Below are positions 7,118-16,344 of a DNA stretch of 64,000 bases, piece by piece. A program made the translations under genes and the position numbers. Source of the stretch: Phenylobacterium sp. Root700 (GTDB lineage: Bacteria; Pseudomonadota; Alphaproteobacteria; Caulobacterales; Caulobacteraceae); the NCBI RefSeq assembly GCF_001429025.1, contig NZ_LMHT01000022.1, positions 1-64,000 of the forward strand, written 5' to 3'. The first letter of the stretch is position 1. Every line of letters starts with the position of its first letter. The notes beneath the pieces were generated by a model. The model saw only the letters and a program-made list of their open reading frames with translations. It did not search any database and was not told the origin of the DNA.

Positions 7118-8653
7118 CTAACCCAACTGTAGCTTGAGCCGCAGCGCCTGGGCCAGGGTCTGGGCGCGCTTGGCGGTCTGTTCGCCGAGCAGCATGTCGG
7201 ACCAGCCGTCCTGGGCGCGTAGGATCAGGCGCTCGCCTTCGATCGCCAGGGTGCAGTGGCCGAGCAGGCCCGCGTTGCGGCCCGACAGGTCGCAGCCGAG
7301 ACGGATGGCCGAGCCCAGCGCTCGGGCGCGTTGGCGGCGCTCGACCGACAACACCTTGGAGACCGTGCCAGGTTCAGGCGTCGCGGGGGCCGAGGAGTGG
7401 CGGGCGAAGGCCGCGCTGGCCAGGAAGGCGCGCTCGGGGTGGTTCATGCCGGCGATGGGGGCCCGCAACACCTGTTCGAAGGCCAGCTCGCCGCGATGGT
7501 CGGGGTGAAGTCGCGCGCCGAGATCGGCCAGTCGGCAGGCGGCGGCGATGAGCACCGGCTCGCGGGCGCCGAAGACCGGGGGCAGGCGACTGAAGGCCGG
7601 ATCGAGCCAGGCATGCAGCGCCGTGCCGAGATCGTTGGAGAGCCCGCGCACGGTCGTCAGGGCTTCGCAGCCCTCGATCAGCGGGTCCTGCGCGGCCTCT
7701 TCGGGCGCCATGGCTTCCAGCAGTAGGCCTTCGCGCAGGCCATAGGCGGAGATCACGATGCGCTCGATGCCCAGGCGCTCGATTAGGGCGTCCAGCACCA
7801 GGGCCGAATAGGGCAGGGTGTCGAAGCGCTTCTTTGACAGCCCCTGCATCCGCTCCAGCGAGCCCTTGGACTGGCGGGCGACAAAACGGGCGACGTCGAC
7901 GGCGTCGGAGCGGTTCATCTCGTACTGGTGAGCGACGCGCAGCGGGTAGTCGGCCATCTCCATGTGCAGGAGCGCCAGGTTGCGCCAGGCGCCGCCAACG
8001 GCGTGGAACTCGCGCGTGCGGAACCGCAGGCCGGCGTTTTCAATGCGGCCCTCGATCACCTTGCGCATCTTGTCGACGTCGAGCGGTTTGGGCGCTCCCA
8101 GGGCGAACGGGCCGAGGGGCAGGGTGACGCCGTCACGCGGCGCGCCCGAATCGAGGTGCACCAGTTCGAGGCTGGAACCGCCCATGTCGCCGACCACGCC
8201 GGTGGCGTCGGGCTGACCGGCCAGGACGCCGAGCGCGGCGTAGCGGGCTTCCTCGACGCCCGAGAGGACGCGCAGGCGCAGGCCGGTCTCCATCTCCACG
8301 CGGGCGAGGAAGGCCGGACCGTCAGAGGCCTCACGCACGGCGGCGGTGGCGACGGCGAAGATGTCGGCGGGAGCCCAGCCGCTGAGCGCGGCGCGGAACC
8401 GGCGCAGGGCGACCAGGGCTGTCTCGATGCCGGCCGGCGACAGGCGACCAGTGGCCGGCAGGTCGCGGCCGAGGCCGGCCAGGGCCTTTTCGTTGAAGAC
8501 CGTCCAGATCGCGCGGCCTTCCAGCCGGTAGATCACCAGGCGCACGGAGTTGGAGCCGACGTCGATGACGGCGGTCTGACGGGAACCTAGGTCCTTGAAA
8601 GCTCCAGGACCGGGATCGGGGGAAAGGGCCCGGCTATCCGCGCGGGGCCACAT
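7118..8653 (-). CDS. ppx: Exopolyphosphatase / Ppx-GppA phosphatase
   Basis: A 511-aa member of the ASKHA-fold Ppx/GppA family, which removes phosphate from polyphosphate ends or hydrolyses pppGpp. [16 protein letters not shown] near the N-terminus is the first phosphate loop, [12 protein letters not shown] and [13 protein letters not shown] follow, and [13 protein letters not shown] is the second nucleotide/phosphate loop. The C-terminal half is the helical extension seen in long Ppx proteins. The start codon lies 20 bp inside ppk, giving a coupled kinase/phosphatase pair. Ppx versus GppA specificity cannot be decided from the sequence, but the ppk linkage favours polyphosphate. Confidence 0.9.
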   Translation of the reverse strand: MWPRADSRALSPDPGPGAFKDLGSRQTAVIDVGSNSVRLVIYRLEGRAIWTVFNEKALAGLGRDLPATGRLSPAGIETALVALRRFRAALSGWAPADIFAVATAAVREASDGPAFLARVEMETGLRLRVLSGVEEARYAALGVLAGQPDATGVVGDMGGSSLELVHLDSGAPRDGVTLPLGPFALGAPKPLDVDKMRKVIEGRIENAGLRFRTREFHAVGGAWRNLALLHMEMADYPLRVAHQYEMNRSDAVDVARFVARQSKGSLERMQGLSKKRFDTLPYSALVLDALIERLGIERIVISAYGLREGLLLEAMAPEEAAQDPLIEGCEALTTVRGLSNDLGTALHAWLDPAFSRLPPVFGAREPVLIAAACRLADLGARLHPDHRGELAFEQVLRAPIAGMNHPERAFLASAAFARHSSAPATPEPGTVSKVLSVERRQRARALGSAIRLGCDLSGRNAGLLGHCTLAIEGERLILRAQDGWSDMLLGEQTAKRAQTLAQALRLKLQLG

Positions 8654-10853
8654 GATCGATCGCGCGCGGCATGTCCTTCACCTTCTGCCCCCGGCCCGAC
8701 AGGCTGGGATTGGTCATGAAGTACTCGTGCGCGGAGAAAGCGCCCGGGTGATCCCATGATGGATCGCGGGTATAGCGGCCGTCCGCGTCGAGCGTCCAGC
8801 TTTGCGCTTCGTCCTTGAGATTGGCCACCATGATCTGTTGCAGGACCTGCTGGTGGACAGTGGGGTTCTCGACGGGAGTGAGGCACTCCACGCGGCGGTC
8901 GAGATTGCGCGGCATCCAGTCGGCCGACGAGATGAAGACGCGGTTTTCCGCCGAGGGCATGGCCGCGCCGTTGCCGAAGGCGACGATGCGGGCGTGCTCC
9001 AGGAACCGGCCGACGATCGACTTGACCCGGATGTTCTCCGAGAGGCCGGGCACGCCGGGGCGCAGGCAGCAGATGCCGCGGATGACGAGGTCGATGGAGA
9101 CGCCGGCCTGGCTGGCCTCGTAGAGGGCGTCGATGATGACCGGATCGACCAGCGAGTTCAGCTTGGCCCAGATGGCGGCGGGCTTGCCGTCATGGGCGCT
9201 CTGCACCTCACGCATGATGTAGGTCAGCAGGTCGGCCTTCATGGTCAGCGGCGAGGGCGACAGCTTCTCCAGGCCGTCGGGGCGCGCATAGCCGGTAATG
9301 AAGTTGAAGAGGCGGGCGCTGTCGCGGCCCATGGCCGGGTCGCAGGTGAACAGCGACAGGTCGGTGTAGATCCGCGCGGTGACGGGGTGGTAGTTGCCGG
9401 TCCCGAAGTGGCAGTAGGTGCGAAGGGTGTCGCCCTCCTTGCGGACCACCATCGAGAGCTTGGCGTGGGTCTTGTACTCGACGAAGCCGAAGACGACGTG
9501 GACGCCGGCGCGCTCGAGGTCGCGCGCCCATTTCAGGTTCGCTTCCTCGTCGAAGCGGGCCTTGATCTCGACCAGGGCGGTGACGTTCTTGCCGTTCTCG
9601 GCCGCCTCGATCAGGGCGGCGATGATCGGGCTGTCGGACGAGGTCCGATAGAGGGTCTGCTTGATCGCCAGGACGTTGGGGTCGCGGGCCGCCTGACGCA
9701 GGAACTGGACCACCACGTCGAAGCTCTCGAACGGGTGGTGGACCAGGATGTCCTTGTCGCGGATGGCCGCGAAGCAGTCGCCGCCATGGTCGCGGATCCG
9801 CTCGGGGAAGCGGGCCTCGAACGGTTTGAATTTCAGGTCGGGCCGGTTGGCGGGGATCAGCTGTGACAGCTCGTCCAGGCCCAGCAGGCCGTCGATGAGG
9901 ATGATGTCGTCGTCCTTGGCGTGCAGGTTCTCGACGATGAAGGTGCGCAGTTCGGCCGACATCTCGGCCTCGATCTCGACGCGGACCACAGAGCCGAGGC
10001 GGCGCTGCTTGAGCCGCAACTCGAACTCGCGCACCAGGTCCTCGGCCTCTTCCTCGATCTCCACGTCGCTGTCGCGGATCAGGCGGAAGACGCCTTTGGC
10101 CTCGATCTCGCTGTCGGGGAACAGGTGGTCGAGGAACAGGGACGTCAGGCTTTCCAGGCTGATGAACCGACGATCTGGAAACTTTCGGCGGCTAGGCGCG
10201 GCCGGCAGCTCCCAGAACCGGGCGACCTGGGCCGGAATCGGCACCAGGGCGTAGAGCGGGCGGCCGTCCGACACCCGCTTCAGCTTCAGCACGATGCAAA
10301 AGGCGAGGTTCGGAATGAACGGGAACGGGTGAGCCGGGTCGATGGCCAGCGGTGTCAGCACCGGGAAGATCCGGGTGATGAAGGTGGCTTCCAGCGCCTG
10401 TTTCTCGGCCGCGGTGACTTGCTCCTCGCCGATCACGATGAGGCCTTCGCCGGCGAGCTCGTCGCGCAGCCGGCGCCATTGACCCTGCTGGTCGGCCATC
10501 AGGTTGGCGGCCTCGGCGTTGACGCGCACCAGCTGCTCGACGGGGGTGAGGCCGTCCTGGGACACGACCCGGAGGTCTTCGCGGGCCTGGGCCTTCAGGC
10601 CGGCCACCCGGACCATGTAGAATTCGTCGAGGTTGTTGGCCGAGATCGACAGGAACCGCAGGCGCTCCAGCAGCGGATGGCGCGGGTTCTTGCTCTCGTC
10701 CAGCACGCGCTCATTGAAGGCGAGCCAGGAGATTTCCCGGTTGAAGAAGCGTTCGGGCGAGCCGACCAGCTCAGAGTCGAGCGCCAGGGGCGTCTCGCCG
10801 GCGGGCCGCGGACCAGGGGCGGCGTAGGTCATGATTTCAGCGTCCGTAGGCAT
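8634..10853 (-). CDS. ppk: Polyphosphate kinase 1
   Basis: Makes inorganic polyphosphate reversibly from ATP; 739 aa, normal for PPK1. The N-domain begins with [17 protein letters not shown], followed by [13 protein letters not shown]. The catalytic domains include [15 protein letters not shown] and [10 protein letters not shown], whose first His is expected to be phosphorylated, and end with [13 protein letters not shown] 10853 is preferred; TTG 10871 and ATG 10832 are also in frame. The gap to hdaA is 36 bp, so hdaA-ppk-ppx is probably one transcript, linking replication control and polyphosphate metabolism. Confidence 0.95.
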   Translation of the reverse strand: MPTDAEIMTYAAPGPRPAGETPLALDSELVGSPERFFNREISWLAFNERVLDESKNPRHPLLERLRFLSISANNLDEFYMVRVAGLKAQAREDLRVVSQDGLTPVEQLVRVNAEAANLMADQQGQWRRLRDELAGEGLIVIGEEQVTAAEKQALEATFITRIFPVLTPLAIDPAHPFPFIPNLAFCIVLKLKRVSDGRPLYALVPIPAQVARFWELPAAPSRRKFPDRRFISLESLTSLFLDHLFPDSEIEAKGVFRLIRDSDVEIEEEAEDLVREFELRLKQRRLGSVVRVEIEAEMSAELRTFIVENLHAKDDDIILIDGLLGLDELSQLIPANRPDLKFKPFEARFPERIRDHGGDCFAAIRDKDILVHHPFESFDVVVQFLRQAARDPNVLAIKQTLYRTSSDSPIIAALIEAAENGKNVTALVEIKARFDEEANLKWARDLERAGVHVVFGFVEYKTHAKLSMVVRKEGDTLRTYCHFGTGNYHPVTARIYTDLSLFTCDPAMGRDSARLFNFITGYARPDGLEKLSPSPLTMKADLLTYIMREVQSAHDGKPAAIWAKLNSLVDPVIIDALYEASQAGVSIDLVIRGICCLRPGVPGLSENIRVKSIVGRFLEHARIVAFGNGAAMPSAENRVFISSADWMPRNLDRRVECLTPVENPTVHQQVLQQIMVANLKDEAQSWTLDADGRYTRDPSWDHPGAFSAHEYFMTNPSLSGRGQKVKDMPRAIDHVAPRG

Positions 10854-10889
10854 AGGTTGGTTCTGACCCAACCCGAAATGTACCGCAAG

Positions 10890-11564
10890 TCATCCATCGA
10901 AAAGGTCAAGATTCTCGCTATCATCTTCAAGAATCTGTCGCGCAAGTATGCGCGAAATAGGGCGTTGTTCATCGTCGGCGGCTTCATCCAGCCGCTTCAC
11001 GATTTCGCGCGCATAGGGGATCGACCTCTCCATGCGGCGCAGCAGGTAGGGATAGACCTCCTTCGGCGCGCGAATGCTCCGTTCGCGGAAGAATTTCTTG
11101 AGGACGCCTTCCAGGACTTCATCGTCCGGCTCCTCGATCTCGGCCACCAGCAAGGCGTGGAGACGCGAGGGCAGGTCAGGCAGCTCGGTGCGCCAAGCGA
11201 CCGGCGCCTCGCGTGCGGTCAGCAGCAGGCCGCCGCCTTCGCGGGCGGCCATGTTGATTAGGTGGAACAGCGCCTCGTTGTCGACGCCCTGGTCGACGTC
11301 CTCCAACAACACTGGGCGACCGGCGGCGGCGGCCACGTCGGGCGCCAGGCGATCCAGGACCACGGCGTTGGCGCGCGTGGCCCATTCGCGAGCGAGATGG
11401 GTCTTGCCGATGCCGGCCGGGCCGAACAACGCCAGCGCGCCGCCGGGCCAAGCCGGCCACAGGTCCAGCGCCGCGATGGCCTGGGCGTTTGACGGGCCGG
11501 TTATGAAATCCCGGCGCGAGAAAGAGCCCGGGCGCCGGAGTTCCAGGCGCAACTGCCGTGTCAT
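10890..11564 (-). CDS. hdaA: HdaA, DnaA-related regulatory inactivator
   Basis: A 224-aa DnaA-like AAA+ protein without the DNA-binding domain IV. In Caulobacter this class stimulates hydrolysis of DnaA-bound ATP together with the sliding clamp. The N-terminus RQLRLELRR fits a beta-clamp binding motif. GPAGIGKT (48-55) is the Walker A loop, RPVLLEDVDQ the Walker B region, LLTAREAPVAW sensor 1, and LPDLPSRLHALL holds the arginine-finger region. An upstream in-frame extension to 12065 lacks homology; ATG 11564 puts the clamp motif at the N-terminus. First gene of the hdaA-ppk-ppx group. Confidence 0.9.
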   Translation of the reverse strand: MTRQLRLELRRPGSFSRRDFITGPSNAQAIAALDLWPAWPGGALALFGPAGIGKTHLAREWATRANAVVLDRLAPDVAAAAGRPVLLEDVDQGVDNEALFHLINMAAREGGGLLLTAREAPVAWRTELPDLPSRLHALLVAEIEEPDDEVLEGVLKKFFRERSIRAPKEVYPYLLRRMERSIPYAREIVKRLDEAADDEQRPISRILARQILEDDSENLDLFDG

Positions 11565-11847
11565 GCGTCTGGTCCAACCAACTGAAGCACAAGAGCGGTT
11601 TACCAAGCTGGCGGCGCCTGGTCGACGTGTTGCAACCCTGGGCTTGGGGATGACTTGGTGAATCCGAGGGACAACTCGGCGCTGGCGAGCAGCTTGGCGG
11701 GTTCCAGTCACGAACATGTGCTGCTGCGGCGCGGCGGTCACGATTGACGGGCGTTCGCGATGAGCAGTGGGTGCACGCCGCGAGGGGGGAAAGCAGCGTC
11801 CGCGCGCCCTCGATCCCGAGCAGCGGTGACGCTCAAGGGAGGATGAC
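11565..11847. other. 283-bp divergent intergenic region
   Basis: Lies between hdaA (minus) and the small plus-strand gene at 11848, so it should hold both promoters. I find no convincing small gene, tRNA or strong hairpin in it. A clear Shine-Dalgarno sequence GGGAGGA at 11837-11843 serves the plus-strand gene. Confidence 0.6.
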
Positions 11848-12156
11848 ATGATCGGTGTAGGACGCAGCGCCCAGATCATCGGAGATCCCCAGGCCGCGAT
11901 GGCGTTCGCCGCCAGCATGACCGAGCACATCAAGGGCTGGCCCGGCGTGCAGCGCGCCACTTGCTGGGCTTCGCTCGCCGGGGCGACCGGCACGGTGGCC
12001 TGGTGGCTGGAAATGACGGACTTGGCGGCCTTCGAGGCCCTGAACACCGCAATCGCCAGCGACAAGACCTACTGGGCCAAGGTCACTGAGGCGCGAGACA
12101 AGGGTTACTTCGCGCCCCAGAGCTTCCATGACAACCTGATGCGACAGGTCGCCTGA
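11848..12156 (+). CDS. Small protein of unknown function, possibly ferredoxin-like fold
   Basis: A 102-aa protein preceded by a strong Shine-Dalgarno sequence (GGGAGGA, 4 bases before ATG). The pattern of GDPQAAMAFAASMTEHIKGWPGV, a Trp-rich strand ATGTVAWWLEM, then DLAAFEALNTAIASDKTYW suggests a dimeric alpha/beta-barrel fold such as in antibiotic-monooxygenase or NIPSNAP-like proteins. That assignment is inferred from pattern alone. No signal peptide or membrane segment. It converges on bpt, 13 bp away, and may share a divergent promoter with hdaA. Confidence 0.65.
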   Translation: MIGVGRSAQIIGDPQAAMAFAASMTEHIKGWPGVQRATCWASLAGATGTVAWWLEMTDLAAFEALNTAIASDKTYWAKVTEARDKGYFAPQSFHDNLMRQVA

Positions 12157-12169
12157 TCGCGACCTGGGA

Positions 12170-12943
12170 TCAGGAGCCGGGACTGTCGATTGGCCGGACC
12201 CGGTCGCGGGCCGACATCAAGGACCAGCCCTCCGGGCGCAGCAGTTCGATGGGCGAGAAGCGGACCTTGTAGTCCATCTTCTCCGACCCCCGGACCCAGT
12301 AGCCGAGATAGACGTACGGGATGTCGGTCAGGCAGGCCTGGACGACGTGGTCGAGGATGACGAATGAACCAAGGCTGCGACGGGTCAGGCCTGGGTCGTA
12401 GAACGAATAGACCAGGCTGAGGCCGTCGCTCATCAGGTCGACCAGGGCGCAGGCGACCAGATCGCCGGGGCCGCCGTCCTTGGAACGCTGTCGGTATTCG
12501 ATGATGTGGGTGCGGACGGCGGTGTCCTCGACCATGGCGACATAGTCGGGCCAGGTCATCTCGGCCATTCCACCGTCGGCGTGACGGGTCAGCAGGTAGC
12601 GGCGGAGCAGATCGAACTGCTCCATGGTGGCCTCGGCCTCGACCAGATGGCGTTCGAGATCCTCGTTGCGCGACAGGACGCGGCGTTCGGAGCGCGAGAA
12701 GACGTAGTCCTTGGTCGGGATACGGGCCGAGACGCAGGCCGAGCAGCTTTCGCAGGCCGGGCGATAGGCGATGTTCTGCGAGCGGCGGAAACCGACCTGG
12801 GTCAGGCTGTCGTTGACGTTCGCGCCGTCCGACAGCGGCAGGTGCGCGAAGACCTTCCGTTCGTGCCGTTCCGGCAGGTACGGACACGGACTGGGCGCGG
12901 TCAGGAAAAACCTGAGTTGTCGTGTCGGAAAATGCTGCGTCAC
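12170..12943 (-). CDS. bpt: Aspartate/glutamate leucyl-tRNA-protein transferase
   Basis: Transfers leucine from Leu-tRNA to proteins with N-terminal Asp or Glu, marking them for ClpS/ClpAP degradation (N-degron pathway); 257 aa, the usual length. Diagnostic segments are CPYLPERHERKVFAHL, the Cys-rich YRPACESCSACVSARIP, YSFYDPGLTRRSLGSF and IPYVYLGYWVRGSEKMDYK. Proteins of this branch are called Bpt or Ate in different annotations; the bacterial Leu-transfer assignment is from family knowledge. It follows motB in the same direction, 95 bp apart. Confidence 0.93.
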   Translation of the reverse strand: MTQHFPTRQLRFFLTAPSPCPYLPERHERKVFAHLPLSDGANVNDSLTQVGFRRSQNIAYRPACESCSACVSARIPTKDYVFSRSERRVLSRNEDLERHLVEAEATMEQFDLLRRYLLTRHADGGMAEMTWPDYVAMVEDTAVRTHIIEYRQRSKDGGPGDLVACALVDLMSDGLSLVYSFYDPGLTRRSLGSFVILDHVVQACLTDIPYVYLGYWVRGSEKMDYKVRFSPIELLRPEGWSLMSARDRVRPIDSPGS

Positions 12944-13038
12944 GGACTTGCGATCGCTTTCGAACCACTGCGCCTGGAGAGATTAGGCGTCATGGGAAGC
13001 CCAGGCGCAAGGTCCCAAACGTCACGGAGCGAGTTACG

Positions 13039-13944
13039 TCATTGAAGCCCATGGTCAGGCGGGAGCACCGGCGCCTCGCGGAGCAGCACGATGGCGATGC
13101 GGCGATTGCCCGCCAGGGTCGGATCGTCCGGATAGAGCGGTTCGGAGCTGGCCTTGCCCGAGACTTGATAGACGCGGTCGGGGTCGACGCCGGCCGACTG
13201 CAGCACGCGGCGCGAGGCGTCGGCGCGGCCGGCCGAGAGCTGCCAGTCGCCGTCGGGCTTGGCCCCGTCGGCCGAGGCGTTGGTGTGGCCGGCGATGCTG
13301 ACCCGGTTGGGAAGCTGGTTGATGATCTTAGCCACCGCGCGCAGCAGCAGCTTGGCGCGGTCGTTGGGTTCGGTGCGGCCGGTGGCGAACATCGAGCGGC
13401 CTTCCTGGTCGACAAGCTGGATGCGCAGGCCTTCCGGGGTCTGGTCGATCAGGATGTTCTTCGACAGTTCGGCCAGCTCGGGCATGTCCTGCAGCGCCTG
13501 GCGCAGGGATTGGGCGGCGGAGGCGAAGGCGGCCTGCTCACGTTGCAAGATGGCTTCGCGCAGGGCCTCGGTGGAGGCTTCCGGGGCCATGGCCTTGGCG
13601 GCGTCTTCCTGGGCGCCGTCGCTCGGGTTGCGCGATTCGGGAGCCATCTCCTCGATGATCGATTGAGACCCCGCGCCCTTGACGCCGTCCTCGCCCAGCG
13701 CGGTGCCGCCGAGGATGCCGCCGGAGCCGGAGGTGGATTCGGAGATGCTGGCCGGAGCGAAATAGTCGGCGATGCCGCGCTTCTGCTCAGGGCTGGTGGT
13801 GTTGATCAGCCACATCAGCAGGAAGAAGGCCATCATCGCCGTGACGAAGTCGGCATAAGCGACCTTCCAGGCGCCGCCATGGTGAGCGTGCCCGCCGGCC
13901 TTCTTGACCTTCTTGATCAAGATAGGCGCTTCGCCCATCGCCAT
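13039..13944 (-). CDS. motB: Flagellar motor stator protein MotB
   Basis: A proton-channel and peptidoglycan-anchoring stator subunit, 301 aa. A basic N-terminus is followed by one transmembrane helix (about 33-48) starting with Asp32 in YADFVTAMMAFFL, the residue expected to carry protons. The C-terminal OmpA/MotB domain includes GHTNASADGAKPDGDWQLSAGRADASRR, which binds peptidoglycan. The linker is Gly/Ser-rich. motA is not adjacent; the upstream neighbour is divergent and metabolic, so motB stands alone here. Confidence 0.93.
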   Translation of the reverse strand: MAMGEAPILIKKVKKAGGHAHHGGAWKVAYADFVTAMMAFFLLMWLINTTSPEQKRGIADYFAPASISESTSGSGGILGGTALGEDGVKGAGSQSIIEEMAPESRNPSDGAQEDAAKAMAPEASTEALREAILQREQAAFASAAQSLRQALQDMPELAELSKNILIDQTPEGLRIQLVDQEGRSMFATGRTEPNDRAKLLLRAVAKIINQLPNRVSIAGHTNASADGAKPDGDWQLSAGRADASRRVLQSAGVDPDRVYQVSGKASSEPLYPDDPTLAGNRRIAIVLLREAPVLPPDHGLQ

Positions 13945-14029
13945 GGTTCAAACCCCGTTAGCCCTGATTCCGCCGCAAGATGGCGCAGGTCCCGTTAAGA
14001 TGACGTTGAGTTGAGAGAAGGACGTACGG

Positions 14030-14884
14030 ATGAAAGTCGCTTTCGTGGGCCTGGGCGTGATGGGCTTCCCCATGGCGGGCCACCTGGCCAAGGCCGGACA
14101 TGAGGTCTCGGTGTTCAACCGCAGCCCGGAGAAGGCCCAGCGTTGGGTCGCGACGCACGGCGGCCGGGCCGGGGCCAGCGTGGCGCAGGCCGCGGACGGC
14201 GCCGAAATCGTTTTCCTGTGCGTCGGCAACGACGACGACGTTCGCGGCGTCGTCACCCAGCTGCTGCCTGCGATGGCGGCGGGCGGGATCGTCGTCGATC
14301 ACACCACGACCTCGGCCAAGGTCGCCCGCGAGATGGCGGTGCTGGCCGGCGAGGGCGGGCGCTGGTTCGTCGACGCGCCGGTCTCGGGCGGCCAGGCCGG
14401 AGCGGAGAACGGCCAACTGACCGTCATGTGCGGCGGCGACGGCGGCGCCTACGCCCGGGCCGAGCCGGTGATCGCCGCCTTCGCCAAAGCCTCGCGGCTG
14501 ATGGGCGGACCTGGCGCGGGCCAGCTGACCAAGATGGTCAACCAGATCTGCATCGCCGGGATCGTTCAGGGCCTGGCCGAGGGCATGCATTTCGCCAAGC
14601 GCGCCGGGCTCGATCCGCTGGAGGTGGCCGCGGCGATCTCCAAGGGCGCGGCGCAGTCCTGGCAGATGGACAATCGCTGGGGGACGATGGCGGAAGGCAA
14701 GTTCGACTTCGGCTTCGCCGTCGACTGGATGCGCAAGGATCTGGGCCTGGTGCTGGACGAGGCCCAGGCCAACGGCTCGAGGCTCGACATGACCGCGCTG
14801 GTCGACGGCTATTACGGCGAGGTCCAGGCGCTGGGCGGCGCCCGCTGGGACACCTCGAGCCTGGTGGCGCGGTTGGAGAAATAG
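14030..14884 (+). CDS. NAD(P)-dependent beta-hydroxyacid dehydrogenase family protein
   Basis: A 284-aa member of the 3-hydroxyisobutyrate/tartronate-semialdehyde/succinic-semialdehyde reductase family. It has the Rossmann motif GLGVMGFPMAGHLAKAGH at the N-terminus, the substrate loop DAPVSGGQAGAENGQLTVM and the catalytic Lys in GAGQLTKMVNQ. Shine-Dalgarno AAGGA lies 7 bases before ATG. A second paralogue in the window (19875) sits in a valine operon and is the better 3-hydroxyisobutyrate dehydrogenase candidate, so this one probably has another hydroxyacid or semialdehyde substrate. It is divergent from motB. Confidence 0.85.
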   Translation: MKVAFVGLGVMGFPMAGHLAKAGHEVSVFNRSPEKAQRWVATHGGRAGASVAQAADGAEIVFLCVGNDDDVRGVVTQLLPAMAAGGIVVDHTTTSAKVAREMAVLAGEGGRWFVDAPVSGGQAGAENGQLTVMCGGDGGAYARAEPVIAAFAKASRLMGGPGAGQLTKMVNQICIAGIVQGLAEGMHFAKRAGLDPLEVAAAISKGAAQSWQMDNRWGTMAEGKFDFGFAVDWMRKDLGLVLDEAQANGSRLDMTALVDGYYGEVQALGGARWDTSSLVARLEK

Positions 14885-14896
14885 GCTCTCGCAACT

Positions 14897-14938
14897 CGTC
14901 ATCCCCCGGGCTCGCAAAGCGAGATCCGGGGGATGACG
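14897..14938. repeat. Palindromic repeat, probable bidirectional terminator
   Basis: Arms 14897-14909 (CGTCATCCCCCGG) and 14926-14938 are perfectly complementary, and an inner CTCGC-AAA-GCGAG forms a second stem. It lies between the converging dehydrogenase and Nudix genes. Its outer arms resemble those of the element at 6757-6793. Palindromes of this CGTCATCC type are common between genes in alphaproteobacterial genomes. Confidence 0.75.
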
Positions 14939-14947
14939 ATATTTGGT

Positions 14948-15337
14948 CTATGCGGCCGTCAAACGCGGCAGCACTTGGCGTTCCAGCAGCGGGGCAAGCC
15001 GCACGCTGGGCGGGGATTTCGGGTCGATCCAGAGCAGTTCTTCGATCTCGGCCTTGGCGACAGCCTCGCCGGCGACGACCGCCAGATAGATCGATCCGTA
15101 GACGCGGGTCTCGGGCTCATTGGCGGCCGGGGCGTCGAAGGTGCCCAGATGATCGGCGGTGATCAGGTCGCAGCCGATCTCCTCGCCCAGTTCGCGCGAG
15201 AGGGCGGTGATGTCGCTTTCGCCGGCCTCACGCTTGCCGCCGGGCAGCATGAAGGCGCTCGTGCCGCGTTTGCGGACGGTCAGGACGCGGCCGCCGGCGT
15301 CACGAATGACCCCGGCGACGATCTCTATGGCCTTCAC
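14948..15337 (-). CDS. Nudix hydrolase
   Basis: A 129-aa Nudix protein that would hydrolyse a nucleoside diphosphate linked to another group. The full Nudix box is present: G-K-R-E-A-G-E followed after seven residues by RELGEEIG (about residues 33-55). The start codon is GTG 15337, overlapping the hemB stop as GTGA, so translation is coupled to hemB. The substrate is unknown; MutT-like clean-up of oxidised nucleotides is one possibility. Confidence 0.88.
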   Translation of the reverse strand: MKAIEIVAGVIRDAGGRVLTVRKRGTSAFMLPGGKREAGESDITALSRELGEEIGCDLITADHLGTFDAPAANEPETRVYGSIYLAVVAGEAVAKAEIEELLWIDPKSPPSVRLAPLLERQVLPRLTAA

Positions 15338-16344
15338 GCGCCGAGCATTTTCGCGGCGCGCGGTGCGAAATAGGTGATGACGCCGGCGGCGCCGGCGCGC
15401 TTGAAGGCGCCCAGGCTTTCCAGGACGGCGCGTTCCTCGTCGATCCAGCCGTTCTGGGCGGCGGCCATGATCATGGCGTACTCGCCCGAGACCTGGAACG
15501 CGAAGGTCGGCATCTGGAAGGCCTCGACCACCCGGCTGACGATGTCGAGATAGGGCATACCCGGCTTGACCATGACCATGTCGGCGCCTTCGGCGATATC
15601 AAGGGCGACCTCGCGCAGGGCCTCCTCGGTGTTGGCCGAGTCCATCTGGTAGGTCTTCTTGTCGATCGGCGCGCCGCCGGTGCCGAGCTTTCCCGAGCCG
15701 ATGGCGTCGCGATAGGGGCCGTAGAAGGCCGAGGCGTACTTGGCGGCGTAGGACATGATCATGGTGTCCTGCAGGCCCGCGCCCTCCAGGGCGGCGCGTA
15801 GGGCGGCGCAGCGGCCGTCCATCATGTCGGACGGGGCCAGGATATCGCAGCCGGCCTGGGCCTGGATCAGGCCCTGCTCGACCAGGCGCTCGATGGTCGG
15901 GTCGTTGGCGATCTTGCCGTTTTCGATGACGCCGTCATGGCCATGGTCGGTGAAGGGATCGAGCGCGACGTCGCACATGATGCCGACCTCGGGGGCCGCG
16001 TCCTTCATGGCCTTGATCGCCTTGACGATGACGCCGTTCGGGTCGGCGGCTTGGGAGCCTAGGGCGTCCTTCTTGGAGCCGTCGATGTGCGGGAAGATCG
16101 CGATGGCCGGAATGCCCAGCTTGCGGGCCTCGACGGCGGCCTTGGCGCACTCCTTGACCGACAGGCGCGAGACGCCGGGCATGGAGGCGACGGGAACCTC
16201 GCCATCGCCCTCATGGACGACCATCGACCAGATCAGGTCGGCAGGGGTCAGGACGCTTTCGCGAACCAGCCGGCGAATCCAATCGGACTGGCGCAGGCGG
16301 CGAAGACGCAGGGCGGGGTAGGCGGCGAGGGGGGCGGAGCTCAT
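15334..16344 (-). CDS. hemB: Delta-aminolevulinic acid dehydratase (porphobilinogen synthase)
   Basis: Condenses two 5-aminolevulinate molecules to porphobilinogen for heme; 336 aa. The Schiff-base lysines are in MSYAAKYASAFYGP and MVKPGMPYLD. The metal region reads CDVALDPFTDHGHDG: the Cys triad of zinc enzymes is replaced by Ala, Asp and Asp, which indicates the Mg/K-type enzyme known from rhizobia. ATG 16344 is chosen because homology begins at SSAPLAAYPALRLRRLR; it overlaps the stop of the upstream membrane protein gene by 4 bp. hemA lies 4.6 kb away in a separate transcript. Confidence 0.95.
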   Translation of the reverse strand: MSSAPLAAYPALRLRRLRQSDWIRRLVRESVLTPADLIWSMVVHEGDGEVPVASMPGVSRLSVKECAKAAVEARKLGIPAIAIFPHIDGSKKDALGSQAADPNGVIVKAIKAMKDAAPEVGIMCDVALDPFTDHGHDGVIENGKIANDPTIERLVEQGLIQAQAGCDILAPSDMMDGRCAALRAALEGAGLQDTMIMSYAAKYASAFYGPYRDAIGSGKLGTGGAPIDKKTYQMDSANTEEALREVALDIAEGADMVMVKPGMPYLDIVSRVVEAFQMPTFAFQVSGEYAMIMAAAQNGWIDEERAVLESLGAFKRAGAAGVITYFAPRAAKMLGA

